This document shows positions 19,770 through 27,651 of a stretch of 34,672 bases of DNA, in pieces (within the stretch, counting starts at the first letter, position 1; each line of letters begins with the position of its first letter). This DNA is from Gammaproteobacteria bacterium (GTDB lineage Bacteria > Pseudomonadota > Gammaproteobacteria > Pseudomonadales > Pseudohongiellaceae), in assembly GCA_024644515.1 (NCBI GenBank), contig JAHEHN010000027.1, forward strand, positions 1 to 34,672, read 5' to 3'. The position numbers were made by a program, and so were the translations under genes. The notes beneath the pieces were generated by a model. It made no database searches. It was not told where the DNA came from and was given only the letters and a program-made list of their open reading frames with translations.

Positions 19770-20252
19770 ATGGCCAAAGCAAAAAAAAATAAAACTTCTG
19801 ACAACACCATTGTCGTTAACATGAAAGCCAGACATGACTATTTTCTGGGTGACAGTTACGAGGCTGGCATTGCGCTTCTCGGTTGGGAGGTCAAAAGCCT
19901 GCGCGAGAAGAAAGTCCAGTTGGTGGATAGTCACGTCATCATAAAAAATGGCGAAGCCTACTTGCTGGGTGCCCAGATAAACCCTCTGGACACCGCCAGC
20001 AGCCATATTATTGCCGATCCCACGCGTACCCGAAAATTGCTGTTACATGCTAAAGAGCTGGCCAGGATTTTTGCCGCGATTCAGCAAAAAGGGAATACCT
20101 GCGTGTGCACCAAGATGTACTGGAAAAATCATTTGGTGAAATGTGAGATTGTTCTGGCCAAGGGCAAACAGGATCACGACAAACGCGCCAGCCTCAAGGA
20201 AAGAGAATGGAACCTGGAGAAGCAGCGGACGGTAAGAACGGGCAACCGCTGA
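19770..20252 (+). CDS. smpB: SsrA-binding protein SmpB
   Basis: Binds tmRNA and brings it to stalled ribosomes for trans-translation. The 160-residue protein shows the OB-fold core [57 protein letters not shown] and the basic C-terminal tail [17 protein letters not shown] that enters the mRNA channel. The length is normal. The start is the ATG at 19770; the message is probably leaderless or nearly so. Its RNA partner ssrA is also in this window, 12.6 kb downstream, with an accessory gene block between them. Confidence 0.98.
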   Translation: MAKAKKNKTSDNTIVVNMKARHDYFLGDSYEAGIALLGWEVKSLREKKVQLVDSHVIIKNGEAYLLGAQINPLDTASSHIIADPTRTRKLLLHAKELARIFAAIQQKGNTCVCTKMYWKNHLVKCEIVLAKGKQDHDKRASLKEREWNLEKQRTVRTGNR

Positions 20253-20279
20253 AGGCTTTTTAGATAGGCGCTGAAGGCT
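20247..20279. repeat. Short direct repeat at the 3' end of smpB
   Basis: CGCTGAAGGCT occurs at 20247-20257, including the smpB stop codon, and again at 20269-20279, a 22-bp period. It may be a small tandem duplication at the border between the core genome and the accessory block. Confidence 0.5.
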
Positions 20280-20291
20280 CTTGTTAAGGCT

Positions 20292-21161
20292 CTATTGCCC
20301 GGCTAATTCGCGGTAAAGACCTGGCAGGAAGCGTCCCGGATCACCCCAGGTGGCGTCAAACTCTGCAGTAGGATTGGCCGCAAGCACAGCATCCAGATCC
20401 ATATCCCGGGAAATCATTTGGCTTACCCGGCCCCTCACAACCTTGACCATATCAATACAGGCCTGAACATCTGCGCGACCGGTCACTATGCCATTGCCGG
20501 CAATAAACCGCGTATTGTTATCAGCAAGTGCCAGCGCCATTTCATTGCCCTCGACAAAACCCTCAATAGATCCACCGGCGAGCACCGGGTAGCGTTCCGG
20601 ACTATAGAGATCACCCAGGTGAATGACATTGGACTGCTGATAATGAACCATGAGATTGCCGAGGGAATGGGCCGGTTGCGCATGAATAATCGTTACCGTT
20701 TCTTCATCAAAGTAAAGTGTCATGCTGGATCCATCTGACAGCACAATATCCGGCCAGGCAGCTTCCGGGGCTGGCGGTCCGCCACGTTGCCCCGCCATGA
20801 GCACGCGGCGCACTTCTTCATGGGCGATGATGACTGCGCCACTCTCGCCAAAACCTGCATTGCCATCGGTGTGATCAGGATGTACATGCCCATTGATCAG
20901 ATACTCGACCTCGCCACCGGAAATTTCCCGAACCATGCCACGAATAGCATCAGCCAGTTCCGGACGTTTACTGTCTACCATGAGAGCGCGTCCATCCCCT
21001 GCCAGTACACTGATATTGGCATAGCCGCCACCGCTCAGCATCCAGACATTGCCGCTGACATGCTCCATCTGCAGCTCAGTCTGGGCAGATAAAGCCAGTG
21101 GAAAAAGACAACAAAAGTGGACGCTTAGCCAGCGTGCTTTGCTCAATAAGTAAGCCATCAT
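20292..21161 (-). CDS. Exported metallo-beta-lactamase-fold hydrolase
   Basis: A 289-residue MBL-superfamily protein with an N-terminal signal peptide (cleavage near LSA-Q, about residue 26). The zinc motif HVHPDH spans 92-97 and is followed by His165 (AHSLGN) and Asp184 (HLGDLYS). The last metal-ligand histidine expected in a GHG motif is replaced by asparagine (IAGNG, Asn222), so the second zinc site may be altered. The substrate is unknown; relatives include SoxH-like and lactonase-like proteins. It is the last gene of the ankyrin-cytochrome-DUF1552-MBL operon, 45 nt after the DUF1552 gene. Two adjacent ATGs (21161, 21158) are possible starts. Confidence 0.88.
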   Translation of the reverse strand: MMAYLLSKARWLSVHFCCLFPLALSAQTELQMEHVSGNVWMLSGGGYANISVLAGDGRALMVDSKRPELADAIRGMVREISGGEVEYLINGHVHPDHTDGNAGFGESGAVIIAHEEVRRVLMAGQRGGPPAPEAAWPDIVLSDGSSMTLYFDEETVTIIHAQPAHSLGNLMVHYQQSNVIHLGDLYSPERYPVLAGGSIEGFVEGNEMALALADNNTRFIAGNGIVTGRADVQACIDMVKVVRGRVSQMISRDMDLDAVLAANPTAEFDATWGDPGRFLPGLYRELAGQ

Positions 21162-21205
21162 TGGGTCGTACCCTGTCTATTTAACTCGGAGTTAGTTGTG
21201 ATTGA

Positions 21206-22546
21206 TCAGACTTCCAGTCGACCCGTGCTGTTACCAAAGGATTCCCGGTGTATGCCGAACTTATCCATTAGTCCCAGATACAGATTTGCCAGCGGTGTAT
21301 GGTCTGCAACCTTCAGGTGTCGACCACCTTCAAGCATGCCACTGGCACCGCCTACCAGCAGAATAGGCAGCGGATCAAAATTGTGCTCATTGGCATCACT
21401 CATGCTGCTGCCATACAGGATCATGGAATGGTCGAGCAGGCTGCCATCGCCATCAGGTGTGGCCGCCAGCTTGTCAAAGAAACCCTTGAGCACACTGATA
21501 TGATAATTATTAAGGACGGCAAACTGGTCCTTGTTTTTCTGTTCATTGGAATGATGCGAGGCATTATGAAAACCTTCATTGACGCCGCTACGTGGGTAAC
21601 GCACATTGCTGCCTTCCCCCGCCATCATCAGCGAAGAGATGCGGGTAATGTCAGACTTGTAAGCCAGCACCTGCAGGTCAAACATGAGATTTATATGATT
21701 TTCAAAGCCGCTGGGAATGCCAGCAGGCGCATCAGGAACCTCGAGGGATTCCGCCGACAACCTGGCATCTATCAGGGCGACACGACGCTCAATTTCCCGC
21801 ACCTCTTCCAGGTATTCATTTAACCTGACCTGGTCAGCGCTGGGCAGCTTGAGGTTCAGGCTGGCGACATCTTCACGAATAGAGTCCAGGAGACTTGCCG
21901 ACTGTCGTCGTCTTTCCCTGCGCTCAGTATCAGTAGTGCCATCCCCAAACAGTCTTTCAAAAACCAGTTGCGGGTTATTTTCCATCGGTAGTGCAAGTGA
22001 CGGGGTTTTCCAGGACAGGGAGGAGCGATAGGAACAGGTGAAGTTGACGTCGCCACAAGTGTTATTGGAAGGCTCTATGGCCAGTTCAACTGATGGTAAT
22101 GGTGTGTCCTGACCCAATTCATCTGCCATCACCTGATCAATGGATTTACCAACAAAAGCGCGATCACCGGCGACTGGATGGGCCGCAGTAAGAAAGGCGG
22201 CGGCAGCACGCTCATGGTTCTGGGCACCGCCACTATCTTCCCCTTCTTCCGGTCCAACCGGGGCATTCGCCAGACCGCTAATAATAGTTATTAGCTTGCG
22301 GTAATCTTCGAGGGGTTTCAGGATCGGGGTAAAGGCAAAATCTTTTCCGGTTTTTTCAGGTGTCCAGTACGCCATCGTGGCGCCATGGGGAATATAAATA
22401 TAGCCCATGCGCGGAGCAGGATTGGCAGCGGTCTGGGCAAGTGCGGTATGTGCCGGAATCATGGAATCCAGCAAGGGTAAAGCAATGGCAGTTCCCGCGC
22501 CCCTTAACAGGGTGCGGCGTGACAGGTGCTTTTTACTAATAAACAT
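21206..22546 (-). CDS. Tat-exported DUF1552 protein
   Basis: A 446-residue member of DUF1552, a family of unknown function first abundant in planctomycetes and usually encoded beside DUF1592-type cytochromes. The N-terminus carries a twin-arginine signal (HLSRRTLLRGAG then a hydrophobic stretch ending AHTALAQ), so it is folded before export. Family-typical segments are GYIYIPHGATMAYWTP, SMILYGSSMSDANEH and PILLVGGASG, resembling the DUF1501/sulfatase-like superfamily. I chose the ATG at 22546 (GGAG 6 nt upstream) over a TTG six codons earlier. It sits 76 nt after the DUF1592 gene in the same direction. Catalytic residues are not established. Confidence 0.9.
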   Translation of the reverse strand: MFISKKHLSRRTLLRGAGTAIALPLLDSMIPAHTALAQTAANPAPRMGYIYIPHGATMAYWTPEKTGKDFAFTPILKPLEDYRKLITIISGLANAPVGPEEGEDSGGAQNHERAAAAFLTAAHPVAGDRAFVGKSIDQVMADELGQDTPLPSVELAIEPSNNTCGDVNFTCSYRSSLSWKTPSLALPMENNPQLVFERLFGDGTTDTERRERRRQSASLLDSIREDVASLNLKLPSADQVRLNEYLEEVREIERRVALIDARLSAESLEVPDAPAGIPSGFENHINLMFDLQVLAYKSDITRISSLMMAGEGSNVRYPRSGVNEGFHNASHHSNEQKNKDQFAVLNNYHISVLKGFFDKLAATPDGDGSLLDHSMILYGSSMSDANEHNFDPLPILLVGGASGMLEGGRHLKVADHTPLANLYLGLMDKFGIHRESFGNSTGRLEV

Positions 22547-22622
22547 GTGACTCTCCGGAATCAATCAATTGTCGCCGTGCTTCCTGCATTTCCCGATAAA
22601 GATTACTGCCAATACTATAAAC

Positions 22623-24935
22623 CTAGCGCCCGGCAGTCTCCAGCGCGCTTTCAATTTTCGTGCGTCGGGTAAAGGCATCACTCAGGGCGATTTCCTGCAC
22701 CAGGGCACTAAAACGGAAATCGCTATCTTCTGCTCGCTGCACAACCTCGCGCACTGATGGCATATCGTAATACTCAACTTTCCTGCCCAGCGCATAGGTC
22801 ATCAGTTTTTCGATAAAATTTTCCACGAACAGGTCGCTACGTGCCATCAGGACATCGAACAGTCCTTCCGGCCCATCAATATCGGTACCATCCCAGAAAG
22901 TTGCTGCGGTATTAACCGGGATGCCGCTGGTCTGCTCGCGGAACTTGCCGATAGCATCAAAGTTTTCCAACGCAAAGCCAATGGGATCCATCATGTTGTG
23001 ACAGGACGCGCAGGCGGGATCAATACGGTGTTGTTCAAGACGTTGGCGCGGGGTCGTCGGAGCTTCTCCAGCCGTGGCAGTTTCTTCGAGATTGGTTTCC
23101 ACTCCCGGTGGCGGTGGTGGCGGTGGCGTTCCCAGCAGATTCTCCATTATCCAGGCTCCTCGAATTACCGGTGAGGTGCGATTTGGTGCCGAAGTGATAG
23201 TGAGTATGCTGCTGTGCCCCAACAATCCATGTCGTCCGGTTCCTGCCAAATTCACTTTGCGAAAATGGCTGCCACGAATATTGGGAATACCGTAATGTCG
23301 CGCCAGTCTCTCGTTTACGAAACTATAATCAGCAGTAAGCAGTTCAATCACCGGGCGATCTTCAAGGATTACTGATTCCAGTAACAATTCGGTCTCACGG
23401 CGCATGGCTACTTGCAGGCTGCCATCAAAATCCTGTGCCGTTGGATTCACACTATTTAGTTGTGACAGGGACAACCATGAGGCCGCAAAATTTTTCACCA
23501 GTGAATCCGCTTTGGGATCCCTAAGCATTCTTTGTATTTGCTGCTCCTGAACCTTGCTGTCTGCAAGAGCGCCTGACTCCGCCGATGCCAGCAATTCTTC
23601 ATCAGGAATACTGCTCCAGATAAAAAATGACAATCTTGATGCCAGTTCATAAGGCTGGAGCTCGTAGTTCTGTCCGACATTGATTCCTTCGGGCTCGCTT
23701 TCAAAGCGGAAAACAAACATCGGATCAACGAGAATACGTGCCAGGGCATATTGAATGCCCGTATCAAAATCCCGCAGTTCGCGACCATCCCGATAAAAAG
23801 CCAACAGCGTGTCCATGGCGCGTTCACTCACCGGCCGCCGGTAAGCCTTGTAAGCCAGGTTTTCCAGTATCTGCCGGGCGCAGGGTTCTTCTGCTGAAAC
23901 GCTGTCAGGTGTGCAGCTGAAAATTGCCTGACGACTGGGGGTGTCTCCAGGTCCGGAGGCATTAAGTGGCCCATTTATGGATACCGCACGCACCGAAGTA
24001 CTGTTCGACCAGACCGTATGCAGATCATCCACGCCGCGGGGTGACTGGGTTTGCACAAAAGCCGCTTCTATTTTGTGAGGCCCGGCGCTTATGCCCAGTC
24101 TTATCTGACTGGAGGCTCCTGCAGGAAATAAAGCAACGCGTTCGCCATTGATAACCAGCTCAACAGGATCTTCTATACCGACAGGGTCGAGGGAGAAAGC
24201 GGCGTTGGCACCGGTGCGACTGATCCTGAATTCATATTCTGCATCCAGCGGGAAAACATGCTCGAAGGCAGCACCCCCTCGGGTGCCCAGTGTAATACCT
24301 TCCAGATGTGCTGATTGATCCTGGCGGTCTGCGCGATAGGTATCGGTTCTGGCACTGGCTGTCATATCACCCACAGCGAGACGGCTGACCTTGTTCGCAG
24401 CAGAAATATAGGACTGCATCAATGCCGGAGAGACACTCAAGGCACTGGCGATATTATCGAATCCCTCGCTGGAGTTGTCCGCAGGAAACATCTCGGTCGC
24501 GTCTATCGGCAAGGCCAGAAGATCACGAATGGCGTTCTGGTATTCAGTGCGATTCATGCGATGTAACAATGGTGCACCGGTATTGGGACTATCACTCCAG
24601 GCACTATCAATGGCATGAGCCATATCAGCGACAAATGCCTGCACTTCATTATTCCCTGGTCGTTCTTTTCCCAGCGGCGGCATCATGCCGGCCTTGAGTT
24701 TCAGTAGCACCTTTTCCCAGGTTTCTGCATCACTTAACAGATCGTTTGTATCCAGCAAGTCAAAGGCAAGACCACCAGCGAAATCATCAAAGTTATGACA
24801 TTCACTGCAATAGTCTTCAAGCAGTTGCAGATGCTCAGGTTCAATGGCATCGGACTGTCCATAGAGCGTATTGGTCAGCCCCAAAAACATTAGCGCAATA
24901 GCCGGCAAGCGGGCCTTTTTCATTTTAGTGCTCAT
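22623..24935 (-). CDS. Planctomycete-type diheme cytochrome (DUF1587/1595/1592/1588/1585)
   Basis: A 770-residue exported protein with a signal peptide (about 1-26) and two c-type heme sites: CSECH at 43-47 and CASCH at 642-646. The domains are recognisable in order: an N-terminal cytochrome module, DUF1587 (RMNRTEYQNAIRDLLAL), a beta-rich carbohydrate-binding-like region (about 200-320), DUF1595 (YKAYRRPVSERAMDTLL), DUF1592 (LSFFIWSSIPDEELLASAE), DUF1588 (TSPVIRGAWIMENLLGT followed by seven prolines) and DUF1585 (LMTYALGRKVEYYDMPS). The function is unknown, presumably periplasmic electron transfer or oxidation. Its start overlaps the ankyrin gene by 11 nt (or lies 1 nt beyond it if the ATG at 24923 is used), so the two are translationally coupled. 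Confidence 0.92.
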   Translation of the reverse strand: MSTKMKKARLPAIALMFLGLTNTLYGQSDAIEPEHLQLLEDYCSECHNFDDFAGGLAFDLLDTNDLLSDAETWEKVLLKLKAGMMPPLGKERPGNNEVQAFVADMAHAIDSAWSDSPNTGAPLLHRMNRTEYQNAIRDLLALPIDATEMFPADNSSEGFDNIASALSVSPALMQSYISAANKVSRLAVGDMTASARTDTYRADRQDQSAHLEGITLGTRGGAAFEHVFPLDAEYEFRISRTGANAAFSLDPVGIEDPVELVINGERVALFPAGASSQIRLGISAGPHKIEAAFVQTQSPRGVDDLHTVWSNSTSVRAVSINGPLNASGPGDTPSRQAIFSCTPDSVSAEEPCARQILENLAYKAYRRPVSERAMDTLLAFYRDGRELRDFDTGIQYALARILVDPMFVFRFESEPEGINVGQNYELQPYELASRLSFFIWSSIPDEELLASAESGALADSKVQEQQIQRMLRDPKADSLVKNFAASWLSLSQLNSVNPTAQDFDGSLQVAMRRETELLLESVILEDRPVIELLTADYSFVNERLARHYGIPNIRGSHFRKVNLAGTGRHGLLGHSSILTITSAPNRTSPVIRGAWIMENLLGTPPPPPPPGVETNLEETATAGEAPTTPRQRLEQHRIDPACASCHNMMDPIGFALENFDAIGKFREQTSGIPVNTAATFWDGTDIDGPEGLFDVLMARSDLFVENFIEKLMTYALGRKVEYYDMPSVREVVQRAEDSDFRFSALVQEIALSDAFTRRTKIESALETAGR

Positions 24936-26517
24936 AGGCTATGCCGGCCTCGTCCATCAGCGCCTTTAACAGGGCAATAGTTTCAGGTTTTTGTTCTGCG
25001 CCTACAGCCGCAAGGAAAACACCTTCCGCCCAACGCAGGGCACTGCGACCAACAGCGTCCTGGGCATCCAGCTTTGCGCCCTCATCAGCAAGATATCGAA
25101 TTATGTCATTGGAACCCCGATTGGCAGCGCCAAGCAATGCCGTCAATCCCATGGAGTTGCTGGCATTAACATCCCCACCCAGGGCGACGTTGAGCTTGAC
25201 GGCCTCCAGTGAGGCTTCTTCAGACACGGTATAGGTTTGCGCAACAGTCCAGTTAACGCCAGCGGCAGCCATCAGAGCGGTGGTCCCTTCGTAGGTAGTG
25301 ATATGAGGATCAGCATCATACTCCAGCAGCATAGTCATGGCGGGGATATCGCCAGCCAGTGAAGCTCTGATAAACGGGGTCTGCCCGCTCATGTCGACCC
25401 AGGACACATCGTTCAGTGAGTAGAGCCACTTTTTTTCTGGCGGCCATTCCTTGGTGCGGGCATTCACATCGGCCCCTGCATCAAGCAAGCGTTTAATCAT
25501 GGCAAGAACAGGTTTTCTGTTAACACGGTTATCCTGGGGGTCATCTTCCAGGTCACTGTTCATGTCCAGATTACGATAATCCACGGCAGCAAACAGCGGC
25601 GTGCGGCCATAAAAATCATCAACATTCACCAGCGCTCCGGAATCCAGCAATAGCTCAGCGACATCAAGCTGATTATTTAACAGCGCCATGAGCAAGGGGG
25701 TAATCTCATTGGCCTCGCTGAGTTCAAGGTCAGCGCCATTTTCAACAAGCAGTCTTGCAGCATCGAACTTGCCATCACGGGCGGCATATAACAGCGGTGT
25801 CATTCCACCTTTCGCATCATATCGCTCACCACGGTGGGGAACGCCGCTACGGTTGATACCCACGCCTTCCGAGCCACAACCGGTGCCCTTGCAGGGAGGA
25901 ATATAGGCGGGAACAGGTCCCAGGCGGGTACGTGCATCAACATTCGCCCCATGCCGAATGAGCAAATCAATAACAACCACATGCCCTTCCCGAACAGCAA
26001 TCATTAATGCCGTTTGCTGAAATTCAGGGTCCCGGTAATCAACCAGAGCACCGCTGGCCAAAAGCAGATTGACGACTTCAGATTTGCCAGTATGTGCTGC
26101 CGTCATCAATATGGTTTCACCGTTTTCCGACAGGGTATTGGGATCAGCCCCTGCGTTGAGCAGCCAACTGACTATTTTTTTATTACCGTTCTGGGCTGCC
26201 AGAAACAGGGGCGAGATACCATTGCGATTCAGCACAAGGGGATCTGCACCGGCTTCCATTAACAGTGAAACCGATTCCTCTTGATCGCGCAGCACAGCCC
26301 AGTGCAGGGCTGTCGTACCATCATTGAGACTGCTGTTCACCTCTATGCCCTGTTCAAGCAACCGCGTAATTTCATCTATCTGTCCTTTTTCAGCCGCACG
26401 AGCGAGTTGCGCATGAGCACTGACATTGACTGAAAAAATCAAGGACAGGCAGGTGCAAATGACCAGCGCCACTTTAAGTAGGCGTACCCCTGAAAAATAG
26501 TTCACATTACTTCCCAA
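24925..26517 (-). CDS. Exported ankyrin-repeat protein
   Basis: A 530-residue protein with a signal peptide (cleavage near AHA-Q, residue 36), followed by about 10-11 ankyrin repeats, such as DGTTALHWAVLRDQEES, NGISPLFLAAQNGNKKIV and GMTPLLYAARDGKFDAARLL. Two longer insertions interrupt the array: after repeat 4 (CKGTGCGSEG region) and inside repeat 7. The solenoid is probably a periplasmic binding scaffold; the partner is unknown, and the adjacent cytochrome is a candidate. The start is a TTG at 26517 with a strong GGAGG site at 5-6 nt; an internal GTG at 26505 is an alternative. It is the first gene of the four-gene operon. Confidence 0.9.
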   Translation of the reverse strand: MGSNVNYFSGVRLLKVALVICTCLSLIFSVNVSAHAQLARAAEKGQIDEITRLLEQGIEVNSSLNDGTTALHWAVLRDQEESVSLLMEAGADPLVLNRNGISPLFLAAQNGNKKIVSWLLNAGADPNTLSENGETILMTAAHTGKSEVVNLLLASGALVDYRDPEFQQTALMIAVREGHVVVIDLLIRHGANVDARTRLGPVPAYIPPCKGTGCGSEGVGINRSGVPHRGERYDAKGGMTPLLYAARDGKFDAARLLVENGADLELSEANEITPLLMALLNNQLDVAELLLDSGALVNVDDFYGRTPLFAAVDYRNLDMNSDLEDDPQDNRVNRKPVLAMIKRLLDAGADVNARTKEWPPEKKWLYSLNDVSWVDMSGQTPFIRASLAGDIPAMTMLLEYDADPHITTYEGTTALMAAAGVNWTVAQTYTVSEEASLEAVKLNVALGGDVNASNSMGLTALLGAANRGSNDIIRYLADEGAKLDAQDAVGRSALRWAEGVFLAAVGAEQKPETIALLKALMDEAGIAYEH

Positions 26518-26929
26518 ATCTTCCTCCGGGAAAATTACTGTATGTCTGCAACTGAATGTAAATTAATAATCTTGTCCGGGCTCGTTATTACACTGAAAAA
26601 ATAGTGCATATTGCTTGCACATTAGCCCAACAATACTGCAACAAATGCCTCTGCACTATATAACAATGCCTATTGATACCTCAAGAATGCTTGATTGGCG
26701 AAACGGTAAAACTGACCCACAACCCTGTCAGCTTTTTCCTTATACAGACCAGCCTTCTGTTTCAGGCAATAATTACAGATCACGCGGTCAATAAAACCCG
26801 GTTGCCTGCAGAATTGATTCTGCTACATTACACCTCTATATCGACGCGCCTTGCCAGCAGCAACAATTTTATCTTTGAGGTGGCATCTCTAAAATATCAC
26901 TTGATTGCGGAAATGTTTTAAAACACCAC
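26518..26929. other. 412-nt intergenic region between the ankyrin operon and the DsbA-like gene
   Basis: This divergent spacer holds no convincing gene; an 82-codon frame at 26673-26921 has no ribosome-binding site and no family-like sequence. It should contain the promoters of both flanking units. A dyad, GTGCA (26604-26608) and TGCAC (26616-26620) with a 7-nt centre, could be an operator. I found no strong -35/-10 pair on either strand. Confidence 0.4.
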
Positions 26930-27607
26930 ATGCAACTGAATCTTTTCTATAAGCATAAAATCGCGCCCAAATTAGCCTTGGTATTTTTACTCGCCAGTGT
27001 TTTTCATTATTCCCAGGCACAGCCCAGAGAATTTATTGAAGGCGTTCATTACCAGGCGCTGGCAAATCCGGTGCCAACCCAAACCGATGCTGACCGAATC
27101 GAGGTACGGGAACTTTTCTGGTATGGCTGTCCTGAATGCGCCACCCTGGAACCTGTCATGAGTGACTGGGGTGAAGGCGTAAGAGGCGATCTGGTATTAC
27201 ATCGAACGCCAGCAATCTGGAATGACATCATGGCATTGCATGCGCGCATTTATTACAGCGCCATTGCGGTTAATGCTGAAGACCTTATTCACAGAGAAGC
27301 GTTCAAGGCAATACACCAGAACAATAATCCGCTACGCACCGAATCCCAGATCAGAGAACTGTTTCTTGCCAACAATGTAACTGCAGAAGCTTTTGAAAAA
27401 GCCTGGAATTCCGGGGAAGTGAATTCACAAGTAGAAAACGCAAGGCTTCGTACGGCCGAATACGGCGTAGACAAATTACCCAGTGTTATCGTCAATGGCC
27501 GTTTCGAGGTGACTCACAACAAAGCCATCTTCAATCATATCGAACTGAACATTGCGGTGAATATGCTTGTTCGACGTCTTCGCGACGAACGACGAACAGA
27601 TTTTTAA
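26930..27607 (+). CDS. DsbA-like periplasmic thiol oxidoreductase with CPEC active site
   Basis: A 225-residue thioredoxin-fold protein with a signal peptide ending SQA (about residue 30). The family sequence ELFWYGCPEC places the active-site cysteines at 67 and 70. In classical DsbA the pair reads CPHC; here it is CPEC, which should change redox potential. The cis-proline segment is KLPSVIVNGR (Pro184) and the helical insertion (about 95-165) is present. It may form or reshuffle disulfides in the cysteine-containing exported proteins next door; that link is inference. The start ATG at 26930 lacks a good ribosome-binding site. It converges on the PQQ gene. Confidence 0.88.
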   Translation: MQLNLFYKHKIAPKLALVFLLASVFHYSQAQPREFIEGVHYQALANPVPTQTDADRIEVRELFWYGCPECATLEPVMSDWGEGVRGDLVLHRTPAIWNDIMALHARIYYSAIAVNAEDLIHREAFKAIHQNNNPLRTESQIRELFLANNVTAEAFEKAWNSGEVNSQVENARLRTAEYGVDKLPSVIVNGRFEVTHNKAIFNHIELNIAVNMLVRRLRDERRTDF

Positions 27608-27651
27608 TTCATCTTTCGTCGTCTCTCGGCGCCCCGTTCGCAATCAGCTAC

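Noticed and set aside
26673-26921. 82-codon plus-strand ORF before the DsbA-like gene
   Set aside because: Non-ATG start, no ribosome-binding site, no recognisable domain; more likely promoter DNA.
27580-27640. Terminator after the DsbA-like gene (CGACGAA / TTTCGTCG inverted repeat)
   Set aside because: The loop is long and no U-tract follows on either strand.
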